A stretch of 64,000 nucleotides of DNA, from positions 11,640,390-11,704,389 of the forward strand of contig NC_090253.1 of NCBI RefSeq assembly GCF_037325665.1, read 5' to 3'. How positions within the stretch are numbered: position 1 is the first letter of the stretch; the number at the start of each line of letters is the position of its first letter. This DNA is from Littorina saxatilis (lineage: Eukaryota; Mollusca; Gastropoda; Littorinimorpha; Littorinidae). Below the pieces are notes generated by a model. That model was not told the origin of the DNA. It saw nothing but the letters and a program-made list of their open reading frames with translations, and searched no databases. Below are positions 37,801 through 39,607 of the stretch, piece after piece. Position numbers and translations under genes: made by a program.

Positions 37801-38711
37801 AGGTCGCAGGGGCCATAAATGTTGTCTAAAAAACAGCTATTTTTCACATTTTTCACATTTTCTCTGAAGTTTTTGAGATTGAATACCTCACCTATATATG
37901 ATATATAGGGCAAAGTAAGCCCCATCTTTTGATACCAGTTTGGTTTACCTTGCTTCAAGGTCAAGGTCACAGGAGCTCTTCAAAGTTGGATTGTATACAT
38001 ATTTTGAAGTGACCTTGACCCTGAACTATGGAAGATAACTGTTTCAAACTTAAAAATTATGTGGGGCACATGTTATGCTTTCATCATGAGACACATTTGG
38101 TCACATATGATCAAGGTCAAGGTCACTTTGACCCTTATGAAATGTGACCAAAATAAGGTAGTGAACCACTAAAAGTGACCATATCTCATGGTAGAAAGAG
38201 CCAATAAGCACCATTGTACTTCCTATGTCTTGAATTAACAGCTTTGTGTTGCATGACCTTGGATGACCTTGACCTTGGGTCAAGGTCACATGTATTTTGG
38301 TAGGAAAAATGTGTAAAGCAGTTCTTAGTGTATGATGTCATTGCTAGGTTTAGGTCAAGCATGTGAGTCGTATGGGCTTTGCCCTTCTTGTTCTTCTGTT
38401 TTTTTCATTTTTTCACTCTGGCATTGTAACCACTGTTCTTTTTTATGTTCATTTTGTTTTACACGTTCTTTACTTTCAACAGGTTTTACGCAATCCACAA
38501 CAAGGAAAAGTGCGACTCCGACACCTGCTATCGTTTCTACGAAGACTTTGACCGGTCGGTGTGTCATTACGACATGTGTTGGCACGAGCTGTTCTACCCT
38601 CTGACGGAGGGTTACCAGGGTTACGAGAGTGTGCGCTACACGCGCGCCTTCACTCTCGTCTTCCTCCTCTTTGTCATCGGCTACCTGGCTGTGGCCAAGC
38701 CCTGGAGGTGA
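2362..38711 (+). CDS. TCTN2: Tectonic-2, complete gene of 21 coding exons
   Basis: TCTN2 is a secreted or type-I membrane protein of the ciliary transition-zone (MKS/B9) complex, which gates membrane-protein entry and Hedgehog signalling. I chained the exons by hand: 2362-2437, 2898-3049, 7198-7313, 8572-8724, 8972-9079, 9916-9989, 11519-11577, 12525-12642, 13545-13633, 17852-18041, 24949-25100, 25840-26023, 27574-27689, 28155-28411, 29690-30528, 30969-31082, 32025-32142, 34879-34983, 35804-36112, 36333-36482, 38483-38711. Every junction is GT/AG and every phase agrees; the total is 3,708 nt, 1,235 residues. Diagnostic blocks: [18 protein letters not shown] (about 512-529), [39 protein letters not shown]...YQGYE and a final membrane helix, all aligning with vertebrate TCTN2 as I remember it. 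It is much longer than human TCTN2 (697 aa), mainly N-terminally. Confidence 0.9.
2898..3049 (+). CDS. TCTN2: TCTN2 exon 2
   Basis: Residues 26-76, acceptor tttttcag, donor ACA|gtaagt, ends phase 0. The peptide begins [20 protein letters not shown] and has two N-glycosylation sequons (NGT, NVT), consistent with a luminal/extracellular domain. Confidence 0.85.
3246..3560. repeat. Duplicated ~60-bp intronic block, one copy split by a SINE
   Basis: The block 'aggacatgagctggggtctt...gggtaactagctttaacaagc' occurs at 3265-3304, 3508-3548 and again at 4361-4400, each followed by 'aagaaaccgttcaataa' (in the first case after the SINE). The first copy is interrupted by a SINE fragment flanked by 'agctttaacaag' on both sides, a target-site duplication. 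Confidence 0.7.
3305..3433 (-). mobile_element. SINE S2/S3 tail fragment
   Basis: A minus-strand fragment with (TTC)n, 'tgcgttcgtgggctgaaact', 'gaccgtttttaccccgccat' and 'gccatacgccgctttcggagga'. The same tail ends the elements at 7993-8328 and 49384-49733. It is bounded by a 12-bp duplication 'agctttaacaag'. The head is missing, as usual for 5'-truncated retroposons. Confidence 0.75.
3566..4314. mobile_element. PIF/Harbinger-like MITE (copy 1), split by a Helentron-like insert
   Basis: The ends are GGCC with A/T run and 'taggtgtggttacggtaac' inverted (right end 'gttaccgtaaccacaccta' ... GGCC), flanked by TAA on both sides (3563-3565, 4315-4317). A 3-bp TWA duplication with GGCC-type ends is typical of PIF/Harbinger. 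An unsplit copy at 28997-29290 shows the element is ~295 bp; here an insert of ~455 bp (3818-4273) splits it. Confidence 0.75.
3818..4273 (+). mobile_element. Helentron-like non-autonomous element, family D, copy 1
   Basis: It starts GGCTCACGAAGTGTAGCC and ends CTTACGTGAGCC - AAGGCTTCGCCT - CTTGTT. The 5' GGCTCACG is inverted near the 3' end (CGTGAGCC), followed by a small GC hairpin and the (C)TTGTT terminus. The body holds (GTAT)n, (GT)n and the 'gatgacgtc'-type CRE-like runs 'gacgtcatattacattgacgtcac'-region at about 3943-3968. Comparison with the empty site in the MITE at 28997-29290 shows insertion in a T-run without a clear target duplication. Confidence 0.65.
4541..4762 (-). mobile_element. 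SINE S1, headless copy
   Basis: A minus-strand copy of the S1 body ('atatgaggcttatatcgcgc' to 'ccaggaaagacccttttgtca'), almost identical to 4763-5000. It lacks the tRNA-like head and runs straight into the (TCAA)n tail of the next copy, suggesting insertion of one S1 into another or unequal exchange. Confidence 0.75.
4763..5177 (-). mobile_element. SINE S1, full-length tRNA-headed copy
   Basis: Read on the minus strand it begins GGGGCGGGGATATAGCTCAG with a polymerase III A box (TAGCTCAGTTGGTAGCGCG) and a B box (GAGTTCGATCCC), then a ~300-bp body and a (TTGA)n tail. This is the reference copy for the family. It is not a functional tRNA, because the arm after the B box does not close an acceptor stem. 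Confidence 0.85.
5178..6060. other. Intron 2 sequence without recognised features
   Basis: AT-rich intronic DNA with a short (AAT)n at about 5505-5527. Neither a plausible coding exon nor a clear repeat was seen. Confidence 0.4.
6061..6670. mobile_element. TIR element with internal duplication
   Basis: The ends are CATACTTTCCGGGTGACAAGGC (6062) and its near-perfect inverse at 6648-6669 (GCCTTATGACCCGGAAAGTA). A subterminal direct repeat 'aggcgcttcgttat..aagacgca' occurs at about 6080 and 6598. Inside, an ~80-bp block 'tgacccagtttttgccatga' to 'atcggggtcagtgac' is duplicated (about 6176-6253 and 6368-6452). No transposase; superfamily not assigned. Confidence 0.7.
7198..7313 (+). CDS. TCTN2: TCTN2 exon 3
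   Basis: Residues 77-115, acceptor tgtgtgcag, donor AA|gtgagt (phase 2). Peptide [20 protein letters not shown], a beta-rich segment with one Cys; no sequon is seen in this exon. Confidence 0.85.
7476..7780 (+). mobile_element. Helentron-like element, family E, internally deleted copy
   Basis: It begins TACATTTAGTCAAG and ends GCTTGACTAAATG ... TTCGCGTTACGCGG - CTTGTT. The last ~240 bp match the 3' part of 16975-17812, whereas ~530 bp of the middle are missing. The subterminal inverted repeat TTTAGTCAAG/CTTGACTAAA and the terminal GC hairpin are intact. Confidence 0.7.
7978..8505. mobile_element. MITE family M, copy split by a SINE
   Basis: The ends are CACTGGAACCTCC (7978) and GGGAGGTTCCACTGTA (8490-8505), enclosing 'cttaaaaagaagggagtctt' and 'aagacctccacagatctgag'. 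A SINE (7993-8328) sits inside it with the host sequence ACTGGAACCTCC / ACTGGAAGCTCC duplicated at its borders. An unsplit copy is at 11996-12174. Confidence 0.7.
7993..8328 (+). mobile_element. SINE family S2, full-length tRNA-headed copy
   Basis: The head GCGGGGATGTAGCTCAGTCG carries an A box and 'gtgagttcgtcccc' a B box. The body continues through 'gtcagagttcggtgggttat', 'ccgaaagcggcgtatggcta' and the tail 'ggagtttcagcccatgaacg' plus (AAAC)n. The head is the same as in S1, but the tail is that of S3. Target duplication ~12 bp (see MITE M). Confidence 0.8.
8572..8724 (+). CDS. TCTN2: TCTN2 exon 4
   Basis: Residues 115-166, acceptor ttgctttgtag, donor GT|gtaagt. The peptide includes [17 protein letters not shown] and [17 protein letters not shown], with three cysteines and an NQT sequon, fitting a disulfide-linked ectodomain. 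Confidence 0.85.
8725..8870. repeat. (GT)n-rich tract after the exon 4 donor
   Basis: Imperfect GT/TGTGTTTG microsatellite beginning within 15 bp of the exon 4 splice donor. Apparent reading frames here are low-complexity shadows. Confidence 0.85.
8972..9079 (+). CDS. TCTN2: TCTN2 exon 5
   Basis: Residues 166-202, acceptor acggttgcag, donor CAG|gtgaga, phase 2. The peptide reads [20 protein letters not shown] then [13 protein letters not shown]; it has one Cys and one NYT sequon. Confidence 0.85.
9153..9450 (+). mobile_element. Diverged tRNA-headed SINE (S1/S2 related)
   Basis: The head GGGGCGGGGAGGTAACTCAG resembles the S1/S2 A-box region, and 'gtgggtttcgaccctc' a decayed B box. It continues into 'cttcggtgtgcgaacagccc' as in S2, then a different body. 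It is older than the other SINEs judging by the divergence. Confidence 0.6.
9561..9686 (+). repeat. 63-bp tandem duplication
   Basis: Two almost identical consecutive copies of 'tcatagtgtcagtaaacttg...gggtctgctgtgcattct'. It lies in intron 5, inside a decayed MITE-M-like context ('acagtgaaccctgttttaat' at 9501, 'ccactgtag' at 9857). Confidence 0.8.
9916..9989 (+). CDS. TCTN2: TCTN2 exon 6
   Basis: Residues 202-227, acceptor gtgtgtgcag, donor CTGA|gtgagt. Peptide [20 protein letters not shown] then GCAL, two cysteines and an NVT sequon; it resembles exon 3 ('VTVTCEND'), hinting at repeated beta domains. Confidence 0.85.
10444..10812. mobile_element. Short TIR element T1
   Basis: The ends TTAAAGGTATATGTACGC (10444) and GTACATATGGCTTTAA (10796-10812) are inverted and flank ~335 bp without coding potential. 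Probably a MITE; target duplication not resolved. Confidence 0.6.
10814..11242. mobile_element. Long-armed fold-back element T2
   Basis: Two ~130-155-bp arms are inverted: left 10814-10970 ('ggtcttccaacgggggtaag' ... 'gtgataagtggga' ... 'gtcacgtatttgtgaaaagt') and right 11113-11242 ('cttttcacaagtacgtgacg' ... 'cacttatcacatcat' ... 'cctacccgcgttggaat'). The ~140-bp loop holds a (gcgcaggtt)3 repeat and a short match to exon 6. Confidence 0.65.
11519..11577 (+). CDS. TCTN2: TCTN2 exon 7
   Basis: Residues 227-246, peptide [20 protein letters not shown]. Acceptor ttttttccag, donor ACG|gtaagt, ends phase 0. Its last 14 nt and its donor are duplicated 62 bp downstream. Confidence 0.85.
11564..11688 (+). 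repeat. 62-bp tandem duplication of the exon 7 donor
   Basis: 'aaagtactgccacg|gtaagt' and the next ~45 intron bases are repeated immediately ('aaagtactgcgacg|gtaagt' at 11626). A second complete donor consensus is therefore present downstream of the real one. Confidence 0.85.
11783..11855. repeat. 28-bp perfect inverted repeat (hairpin)
   Basis: The arms 11783-11810 (TTTAACATGGACTATACAGA...) and 11828-11855 are exact reverse complements with a 17-base loop, and pairing resumes after a one-base bulge. Such a perfect intronic hairpin could be a young fold-back or a hairpin RNA; nothing else indicates which. Confidence 0.85.
11996..12174. mobile_element. MITE family M, complete copy
   Basis: 179 bp with ends TACAGTGGAACCACCTTTTA and GAAGGTTCCACCGTA. 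The inside reads 'aagaccttccacaaatctga', 'aagaaggagggagtctt' and 'aagatcttgaaaagggag'. It defines the family; further copies at 7978-8505, 24009-24736 and fragments near 36236 and 63073. Confidence 0.75.
12525..12642 (+). CDS. TCTN2: TCTN2 exon 8
   Basis: Residues 247-286, acceptor tttccttcag, donor CGAG|gtattc. Peptide [20 protein letters not shown] then [19 protein letters not shown]. Diverged copies of its 3' half and donor lie in the following intron. Confidence 0.85.
12741..13421 (+). repeat. Exon 8-derived pseudo-exons within a 31-bp minisatellite
   Basis: Three decayed copies of the exon 8 3' end plus donor lie at about 12741-12811, 12891-12959 and 13348-13421 ('gtaccacccactctcagg', 'tatcaaccaaccacag|gtattc'). 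They alternate with, and flank, an array of ~31-bp units ('ttgattgaagctgaaagata' ...) from about 12970 to 13340. The first and second keep a GT donor. Confidence 0.8.
13545..13633 (+). CDS. TCTN2: TCTN2 exon 9
   Basis: Residues 286-315, acceptor ttgattccag, donor CAG|gtctca, phase 0. Peptide [20 protein letters not shown] then [10 protein letters not shown], one NTS sequon. Confidence 0.85.
13936..14117. repeat. (CT)n microsatellite
   Basis: About 180 bp of almost pure CT with occasional CTGT interruptions. Long reading frames across it (poly-Leu/Ser or Arg/Glu) are low-complexity artefacts. Confidence 0.95.
14249..14525 (-). mobile_element. SINE S2/S3 fragment fused to the LINE below
   Basis: (TTC)n, 'tgttcatgggcttagactcc', 'gaccgtttttaccccgccat', 'gaagggggttaagtcacagc', 'ataagttgaccggggagatc'. 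It matches the tail and middle of the SINE at 49384-49733, and stops abruptly where LINE sequence begins (about 14525), without a tRNA head. Confidence 0.75.
14329..16056 (+). CDS. CR1/L2-type LINE reverse transcriptase, 5'-truncated but open
   Basis: A 575-residue open frame. The first ~65 residues are SINE-derived. From [12 protein letters not shown] (about residue 75) it is a non-LTR retrotransposon ORF2: [13 protein letters not shown] fingers, [12 protein letters not shown] (205-216, first catalytic Asp), [14 protein letters not shown] (~262), FSDDNQLY (296-303, catalytic Asp pair kept, with Ser where Ala is usual), then [14 protein letters not shown] and the conserved C-terminus ending [14 protein letters not shown]. 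The apurinic endonuclease domain and ORF1 are absent, so it is dead on arrival despite the open frame. It lies in sense orientation in TCTN2 intron 9. Confidence 0.85.
   Translation: MTVFTPPFRQHTPISGEACWVFSCFYNPPYSDMDYRILSVRTSACVYTRRGLSHSRSAHKLTGEIVIVHAGIKTCELDPLPASILTHCLDTLLPHFTSVINASLSSGSFPAIFKSAILRPLLKKPSLDPENLKNYRPVSNLSFLSKITEKIVLSQLLDHLEANHLLYCNQSAYRSGHSTETALLKISNDILTALDNNDVCLLSLLDLSAAFDTIDHAVLLSRLQNSFGISQSVLSWFQSYLTDRYQSVSVNGLSSSASPLQYGVPQGSVLGPILFVLYTQPIPSIAAHHFLSHHSFSDDNQLYLSGPISDLPRLIASTQSCITDLKAWMDLNKLKLNEEKTEMILVSPKKHLNHPSLPSSVDLNGSSIALSPAVRNLGVTLDQSLSFHQHVANVCRTCFFEIRRISSIRHLLTEDATKTLLCAFVLSRLDYCNSILSGSPNYIIEKLQRVQNHAARLIFRSSKHDHITPLLQTLHWLPVQQRIQFKISTLCFRNFDLSSPSYLSDLLDVYSPSRSLRSSADTRLFRIPSARTKTYGQRTFSYQAPSIWNQLPHSLRHSTSMQSFKTSLKTHLFPH
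14526..16402 (+). mobile_element. LINE insertion (CR1/L2 group) with (TAA)n tail
   Basis: Includes the reverse-transcriptase frame, a ~320-bp 3' UTR with 'aagcgcctagggctatattt' and a terminal (ATA/TAA)n at 16377-16401. Short-repeat 3' tails instead of poly(A) are typical of this group. The open frame suggests a recent insertion. Confidence 0.8.
16403..16974. other. Unassigned GC-richer block with a CRE and CCAAT box
   Basis: This block is less AT-rich than its surroundings. It has a palindromic CRE (TGACGTCA, 16708-16715), an inverted CCAAT (ATTGG at about 16734) and a direct repeat 'ggccgttttg.gcata' near 16575 and 16843. It could be promoter-like or a transposon body; I recognise no coding product. 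Confidence 0.35.
16975..17812 (+). mobile_element. Helentron-like element, family E, full copy
   Basis: 838 bp. The 5' end is a hairpin TTTAGTCAAGTTTTGACTAAA (21 nt, positions 16980-17000); the 3' end is CTTGACTAAATG, then a TCGCCTTACGCGA hairpin and CTTGTT. The body holds (TG)n and AT-rich half-repeats. It stops only 39 bp before TCTN2 exon 10, inside the likely polypyrimidine/branch region. Confidence 0.7.
17852..18041 (+). CDS. TCTN2: TCTN2 exon 10
   Basis: Residues 316-379, acceptor ctgtttcag, donor AACAC|gtgggt (phase 1). Peptide [20 protein letters not shown] continues to [10 protein letters not shown], then begins the Thr/Pro linker [19 protein letters not shown]. Confidence 0.85.
18078..18350. 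repeat. (CT)n microsatellite after exon 10
   Basis: About 270 bp of CTCTCT with CTGTTT interruptions on the plus strand. Translations in any frame are low-complexity. Confidence 0.95.
18351..19660. other. Intron 10 sequence, left part
   Basis: Mostly unique. It contains a small palindrome GAGTAGAGATGTTCATCTAC at about 18577, a diverged dispersed repeat at about 19056-19140 related to 6675-6770 ('gtcagaagacatcct'), and a ~68-bp tandem duplication 'aaggacgattgtgttgcttg' at about 19231-19350. No exon found. Confidence 0.5.
19661..20029. mobile_element. TIR element R1, complete copy
   Basis: 369 bp with 16-bp perfect terminal inverted repeats CAGGGGCTCACATCCA and TGGATGTGAGCCCCTG, flanked by AAGGAG on both sides (19655-19660, 20030-20035). 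The CAGGGG end resembles hAT ends, but a 6-bp duplication is not the usual 8 bp, so the superfamily is left open. No coding capacity. Confidence 0.75.
20346..24003. repeat. 3.65-kb minisatellite, 31-bp unit, ~118 copies
   Basis: The unit is 'gaagtgttgtttttctctgt' + 'ggcactgctct', 31 bp, with two main variable positions (tgg/cgg; ctct/ccct). No unit contains a stop on the minus strand in any frame, and 31 = 3x10+1, so each minus frame cycles through one 31-residue peptide ([20 protein letters not shown]...). The resulting >1,200-codon frames are treated as artefacts. The array lies in TCTN2 intron 10. Confidence 0.95.
24009..24736. mobile_element. MITE family M, copy split by Helentron-like family C
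   Basis: Left part TACAGTGGAACCCCCCTTTT (24009-24058); right part 'cagatttgttgaaggtcttg...gtggttccctgta' (24699-24736). Joining the flanks in comparison with other M fragments ('gatcttttcaaatttgttga' near 11920) shows an interrupted M copy, giving the empty site of the inserted element. Confidence 0.65.
24059..24698 (+). mobile_element. Helentron-like element, family C, copy 1
   Basis: 640 bp, from TGAGTCACTTGAGAAAAAGT (a 5' hairpin with GAGTCACTT/AAGTGACTC) to AAGTGACTCGATC - GAGCGTTTGCTC - TTCTTGTT. It contains a (CCGG)n run, and near 24255 and 24555 the run TGACCTTTGACCTTTTTCAA followed by GGTCACAGG, i.e. nuclear-receptor direct repeats. A second copy is at 56033-56607, minus. Confidence 0.65.
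24949..25100 (+). CDS. TCTN2: TCTN2 exon 11
   Basis: Residues 379-429, acceptor catccacag, donor ACG|gtgagt, phase 0. It is dominated by a Thr/Pro linker ([20 protein letters not shown], then [14 protein letters not shown]) and ends [11 protein letters not shown]. It is mucin-like, with two NAT sequons. Confidence 0.85.
25355..25680 (+). mobile_element. Decayed Helentron-like family E fragment with (GT)n
   Basis: (GT)n followed by 'cagatctttatgaaaattta', 'gttcttccagataatacccc' and ending 'gactaaatgttttaa' ... 'gcggcttgtt'. These match the body and 3' end of the element at 16975-17812, with many differences. Confidence 0.5.
25683..25919 (+). repeat. Triplicated splice acceptor and 5' part of TCTN2 exon 12
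   Basis: Three successive copies of '(tt)gtcag|acatccaccaagtaccgcgc' with ~40 bp of exon sequence; exact repeats begin at 25761 and 25840, 79 bp apart, and a shorter version at 25689. Only the last opens into the long in-frame exon. Because 79 is not a multiple of three, use of the middle acceptor would shift the frame. Confidence 0.85.
25840..26023 (+). CDS. TCTN2: TCTN2 exon 12
   Basis: Residues 430-491, [20 protein letters not shown] onwards to [11 protein letters not shown]. Acceptor ttgttgtcag, donor GTCA|gtgagt. The acceptor was chosen from three repeated candidates because it alone keeps frame with exons 11 and 13. Confidence 0.85.
26204..26842. repeat. 43-bp minisatellite, ~15 copies
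   Basis: The unit is 'cctcgtggagctgacaggac' + 'tgtagcagatgtggttctgagcg'. 43 = 3x14+1, so minus-strand frames are again long (240 and 326 codons) without being genes. Located in intron 12. Confidence 0.9.
27330..27572 (+). repeat. 64-bp tandem repeat abutting the exon 13 acceptor
   Basis: About 3.5 copies of 'cctggcctgtgtggtgtggg' + 'tatggcatctgggagcttacaaggtagtt...' with starts at 27358, 27422, 27486 and 27550. The last copy supplies the acceptor itself (ggtgtgttgcag). Confidence 0.85.
27574..27689 (+). CDS. TCTN2: TCTN2 exon 13: tectonic Cys block
   Basis: Residues 491-529, ending [20 protein letters not shown] then DT. The CPCDL...C.x.CCCD pattern is the signature of the tectonic family. 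Acceptor gtgttgcag, donor ACG|gtgtgt, phase 0. Confidence 0.92.
27950..28142 (+). repeat. ~104-bp tandem duplication in intron 13
   Basis: 'ttgttttgcagtttgttgtg' ... 'gctgcacatggt.gaaatagaatataacatt' occurs twice in succession (from about 27971 and 28051), 10 bp before the exon 14 polypyrimidine tract. Confidence 0.8.
28155..28411 (+). CDS. TCTN2: TCTN2 exon 14
   Basis: Residues 530-615. [16 protein letters not shown], then [20 protein letters not shown] matching the tectonic 'PDWFP.LCVQ...LGYFY' block. Acceptor tcccctag, donor ACAG|gtaagt, phase 2. Confidence 0.9.
28403..28826 (+). repeat. ~20-bp minisatellite built on the exon 14 donor
   Basis: Units 'caggtaaatgtctatagcta' and variants repeat about 20 times immediately after the exon 14 donor 'ACAG|gtaagt'. 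Most units carry CAG|GTAA and several the full CAG|GTAAGTG, so the array offers a ladder of donor-like sites. Confidence 0.85.
28997..29290. mobile_element. PIF/Harbinger-like MITE, uninterrupted copy
   Basis: 294 bp in inverse orientation relative to the 3566 copy. Ends GGC(A/C).., 'ataggtgtggttacggtaac' and 'ggttaccgtaaccacaccta' ... GGCC, flanked by TAA on both sides. No coding capacity. Confidence 0.75.
29690..30528 (+). CDS. TCTN2: TCTN2 exon 15 (large)
   Basis: Residues 615-895 in one 839-nt exon: the main tectonic ectodomain. Cues include [37 protein letters not shown] (aligns with the vertebrate 'C..NAPVAFL..F...C'), [20 protein letters not shown] and [10 protein letters not shown]. 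Higher GC than flanking introns. Acceptor tgtgagcag, donor CCAG|gtgatt. Minus-strand frames here are shadows. Confidence 0.9.
30540..30715. repeat. (CAT/GTT)n triplet-rich tract
   Basis: Imperfect CAT, CGT and GTT triplets starting inside intron 15 right after the donor. It extends the exon frame into a His-rich artefact. Confidence 0.8.
30969..31082 (+). CDS. TCTN2: TCTN2 exon 16
   Basis: Residues 895-933, [20 protein letters not shown] then [10 protein letters not shown]. 'PGYxLGKPV' is a TCTN2 landmark. Two sequons. Acceptor ccttgttgcag, donor CCTG|gtcagc. Confidence 0.9.
31083..31246. repeat. (GT)n microsatellite
   Basis: About 150 bp of GT with GCGT interruptions, immediately after the exon 16 donor. 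Confidence 0.95.
31380..31585. mobile_element. Decayed fragment related to the PIF/Harbinger MITE
   Basis: 'gggtcggtaggttgac', 'gttttagggtcggggggaaa' and 'tagggtcggtcgggttacc' echo the subterminal sequence at 29220-29265. Ends not resolved. Confidence 0.45.
31600..31735 (+). repeat. 42-bp tandem repeat, ~3 copies
   Basis: 'gtgtagagcattatttacac' + 'tctctgcaacatgaaagatgtt' starting at 31609, 31651 and 31693. Confidence 0.85.
32025..32142 (+). CDS. TCTN2: TCTN2 exon 17
   Basis: Residues 933-972, [20 protein letters not shown] then [18 protein letters not shown], aligning with vertebrate '[21 protein letters not shown]'. Acceptor gatactacag, donor AA|gtacgt. Confidence 0.9.
32262..33285 (+). 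repeat. 70-bp minisatellite, ~12 copies, with two SINE-body inserts
   Basis: The unit is 'cctaaaacactggctataca' + 'caacgctatgaccaatatctctttccactcctatcggctatctgccaagt'. At about 32450-32560 and 32826-32935 it contains an identical insert 'ttatttacgaggatttatat', 'cgcgcacgtatctcaccaca', so the insert was amplified with the array. Confidence 0.9.
33452..34098. repeat. GT-rich simple-sequence region
   Basis: Several GT/GTGTGAG tracts, a small GA run and tandem 'gtgtgagggttgtgtgtgtg' blocks. The frames in it are low-complexity. Confidence 0.9.
34439..34651 (-). CDS. THAP-domain protein, first coding exon (antisense in TCTN2 intron 17)
   Basis: 71 residues, [20 protein letters not shown] ... [16 protein letters not shown] ... 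SYTYICSK, then AAG|gtcagat. It matches the THAP C2CH zinc finger: C-x4-C, the conserved Trp of the 'RWIK' segment and the third Cys of C-x2-H; the final His-Phe would start the next exon. THAP proteins bind DNA and occur both as host regulators and in P-element-like transposons. No continuation was found to the left (33450-34430), so the gene may be a fragment or have a distant exon. The upstream 'gagttacttcccttgtttt' is 5' UTR-like. Confidence 0.65.
34741..34808. repeat. (GT)n microsatellite
   Basis: About 65 bp of GT, 70 bp before exon 18 and 90 bp upstream of the THAP exon start. Confidence 0.95.
34879..34983 (+). CDS. TCTN2: TCTN2 exon 18
   Basis: Residues 972-1007. [20 protein letters not shown] then [10 protein letters not shown], matching vertebrate 'SDYADLSDGWLEIIR'. 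Acceptor tcattgcag, donor CAG|gtacgt. Confidence 0.9.
35276..35792 (+). repeat. 26-bp minisatellite, ~20 copies, abutting the exon 19 acceptor
   Basis: The unit is 'agtgttgacaacttatgtct' + 'taaagt'. The last unit runs into 'cttacgtctgccttccag|AGATGACC', so the array sits where the branch point is expected. Confidence 0.9.
35804..36112 (+). CDS. TCTN2: TCTN2 exon 19
   Basis: Residues 1007-1110. [10 protein letters not shown], a second Thr linker ([19 protein letters not shown] and more), then [20 protein letters not shown] and [11 protein letters not shown] matching vertebrate 'HLSIRILISDAG...EILGVE'. Donor CAG|gtaaga. Confidence 0.9.
36236..36318. mobile_element. MITE-M-like fragment before exon 20
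   Basis: 'tacagtgaaaccccccctcg' and 'gcagattggactgtaa' look like decayed M ends, 15-95 bp upstream of exon 20. Confidence 0.35.
36333..36482 (+). CDS. TCTN2: TCTN2 exon 20
   Basis: Residues 1110-1160. [20 protein letters not shown], matching vertebrate 'RFSSVNWQYQC', then [17 protein letters not shown]. Acceptor gcgttgtgcag, donor CT|gtgagt. Confidence 0.9.
36930..37352 (+). repeat. 51-bp minisatellite, ~8 copies
   Basis: The unit is 'ggggaaaactgtgttttgag' + 'agggagtcttcaatcagggtttcttcaaagt'. It ends in 'ggggttccactgt', a MITE-M terminus, so the array may have grown from an M element. 51 is a multiple of 3, hence the repeated open frame. Confidence 0.85.
37362..37482 (+). repeat. 17-bp tandem repeat
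   Basis: About seven units of 'accaatggtgagtcgtt', each with a GGTGAGT donor-like core, in intron 20. Confidence 0.85.
37613..38392 (+). mobile_element. Helentron-like element, family B, copy 1
   Basis: 780 bp, from TGACTCACATGCGAAGCAAA (5' hairpin GACTCAC/GTGAGTC) to CATGTGAGTCGTAT - GGGCTTTGCCC - TTCTTGTT. The body has about ten AGGTCA half-sites, many in the form TCAAGGTCAAGGTCAC. It lies 90 bp before exon 21. Confidence 0.7.
38483..38711 (+). CDS. TCTN2: TCTN2 exon 21: C-terminus and membrane helix
   Basis: Residues 1160-1235 and TGA. Cys-rich juxtamembrane part ([20 protein letters not shown], then [14 protein letters not shown], matching vertebrate 'QLLYPWTQYYQGE'), then a single helix [17 protein letters not shown] and a KPWR tail. 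Acceptor tttcaacag. Confidence 0.9.
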
Positions 38712-39607
38712 AGCTCAACACAAAATGTTCATGTATCAATGGAACTCTCAATTTCCCGTCTTTGGGCCATGTGACGTCAGAGGTCGTCTGAAACTTATAT
38801 TTAGGCGGCTAGCCGAGACCACAAAAGAGGAATTCTAACTAACATGGATCAATACATAAACGTTATTTGTATTTTTGACCATAATGACATTTGACACCGA
38901 TCTCGACAGTCATTGTTCCCCTCAACTGCTTGAGCGGTCTCATAGGAATACCGATTGTCTCGATCTGTGTCAAATGTCAGATGTTAGTCCACAATACATA
39001 TCACTGATATTTCTTTTGTTTCAAACAATCAGAAAAAACTGATCAGGTGTTTTCTGCAGCAAAAATGTGTACACAGAGTATTGAGTATTTTAGTGTCCAG
39101 GGTTTGGAATTCATTGTAATGCTGCCAAAAATGCCATCAACTCAGATCATGCACACACAAACATACACATGTATGAAAATAGTTCGGGGGTAATTTATCA
39201 GAATCATGGCACACGTTTTTCTTGTTGTAGTATTTCCTGTCGGAGACATCCGAACTGTAGTTACGCATGTCAGTTGAATGCAGGACTTAAAATTTTGAAT
39301 TTGTGAGGTTCACATTTTTCAACTTTAGACATTTCGTTTTCCTTTTGACTTGCTTCTGCAAACTTTTGATGTAGTCTTTTATGGTCTCAGAATTATTCAC
39401 ACAGATACTGTGGTAGGTACACAATTCAGTGTAAGTTTTCTTCTTCTGAGAATTGTGACGACAACAGTGTTTTCTTGGAAGGATGGTTGGGGCGAGAAGA
39501 GCGGGGCTTCCAATGGAGACAATCAACTCACCAGCTGTGCAACTGCCTCTCAGAGGTGTGATCCGTGGCTGTCTGATTCTGTTGGCAACTTGTTTGAGCG
39601 ATAAAAA
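38712..39607 (+). other. TCTN2 3' UTR, first part
   Basis: Unique AT-rich sequence after the stop, without a convincing AATAAA. It continues after the large insertion at 39.6-46.1 kb. Confidence 0.55.
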
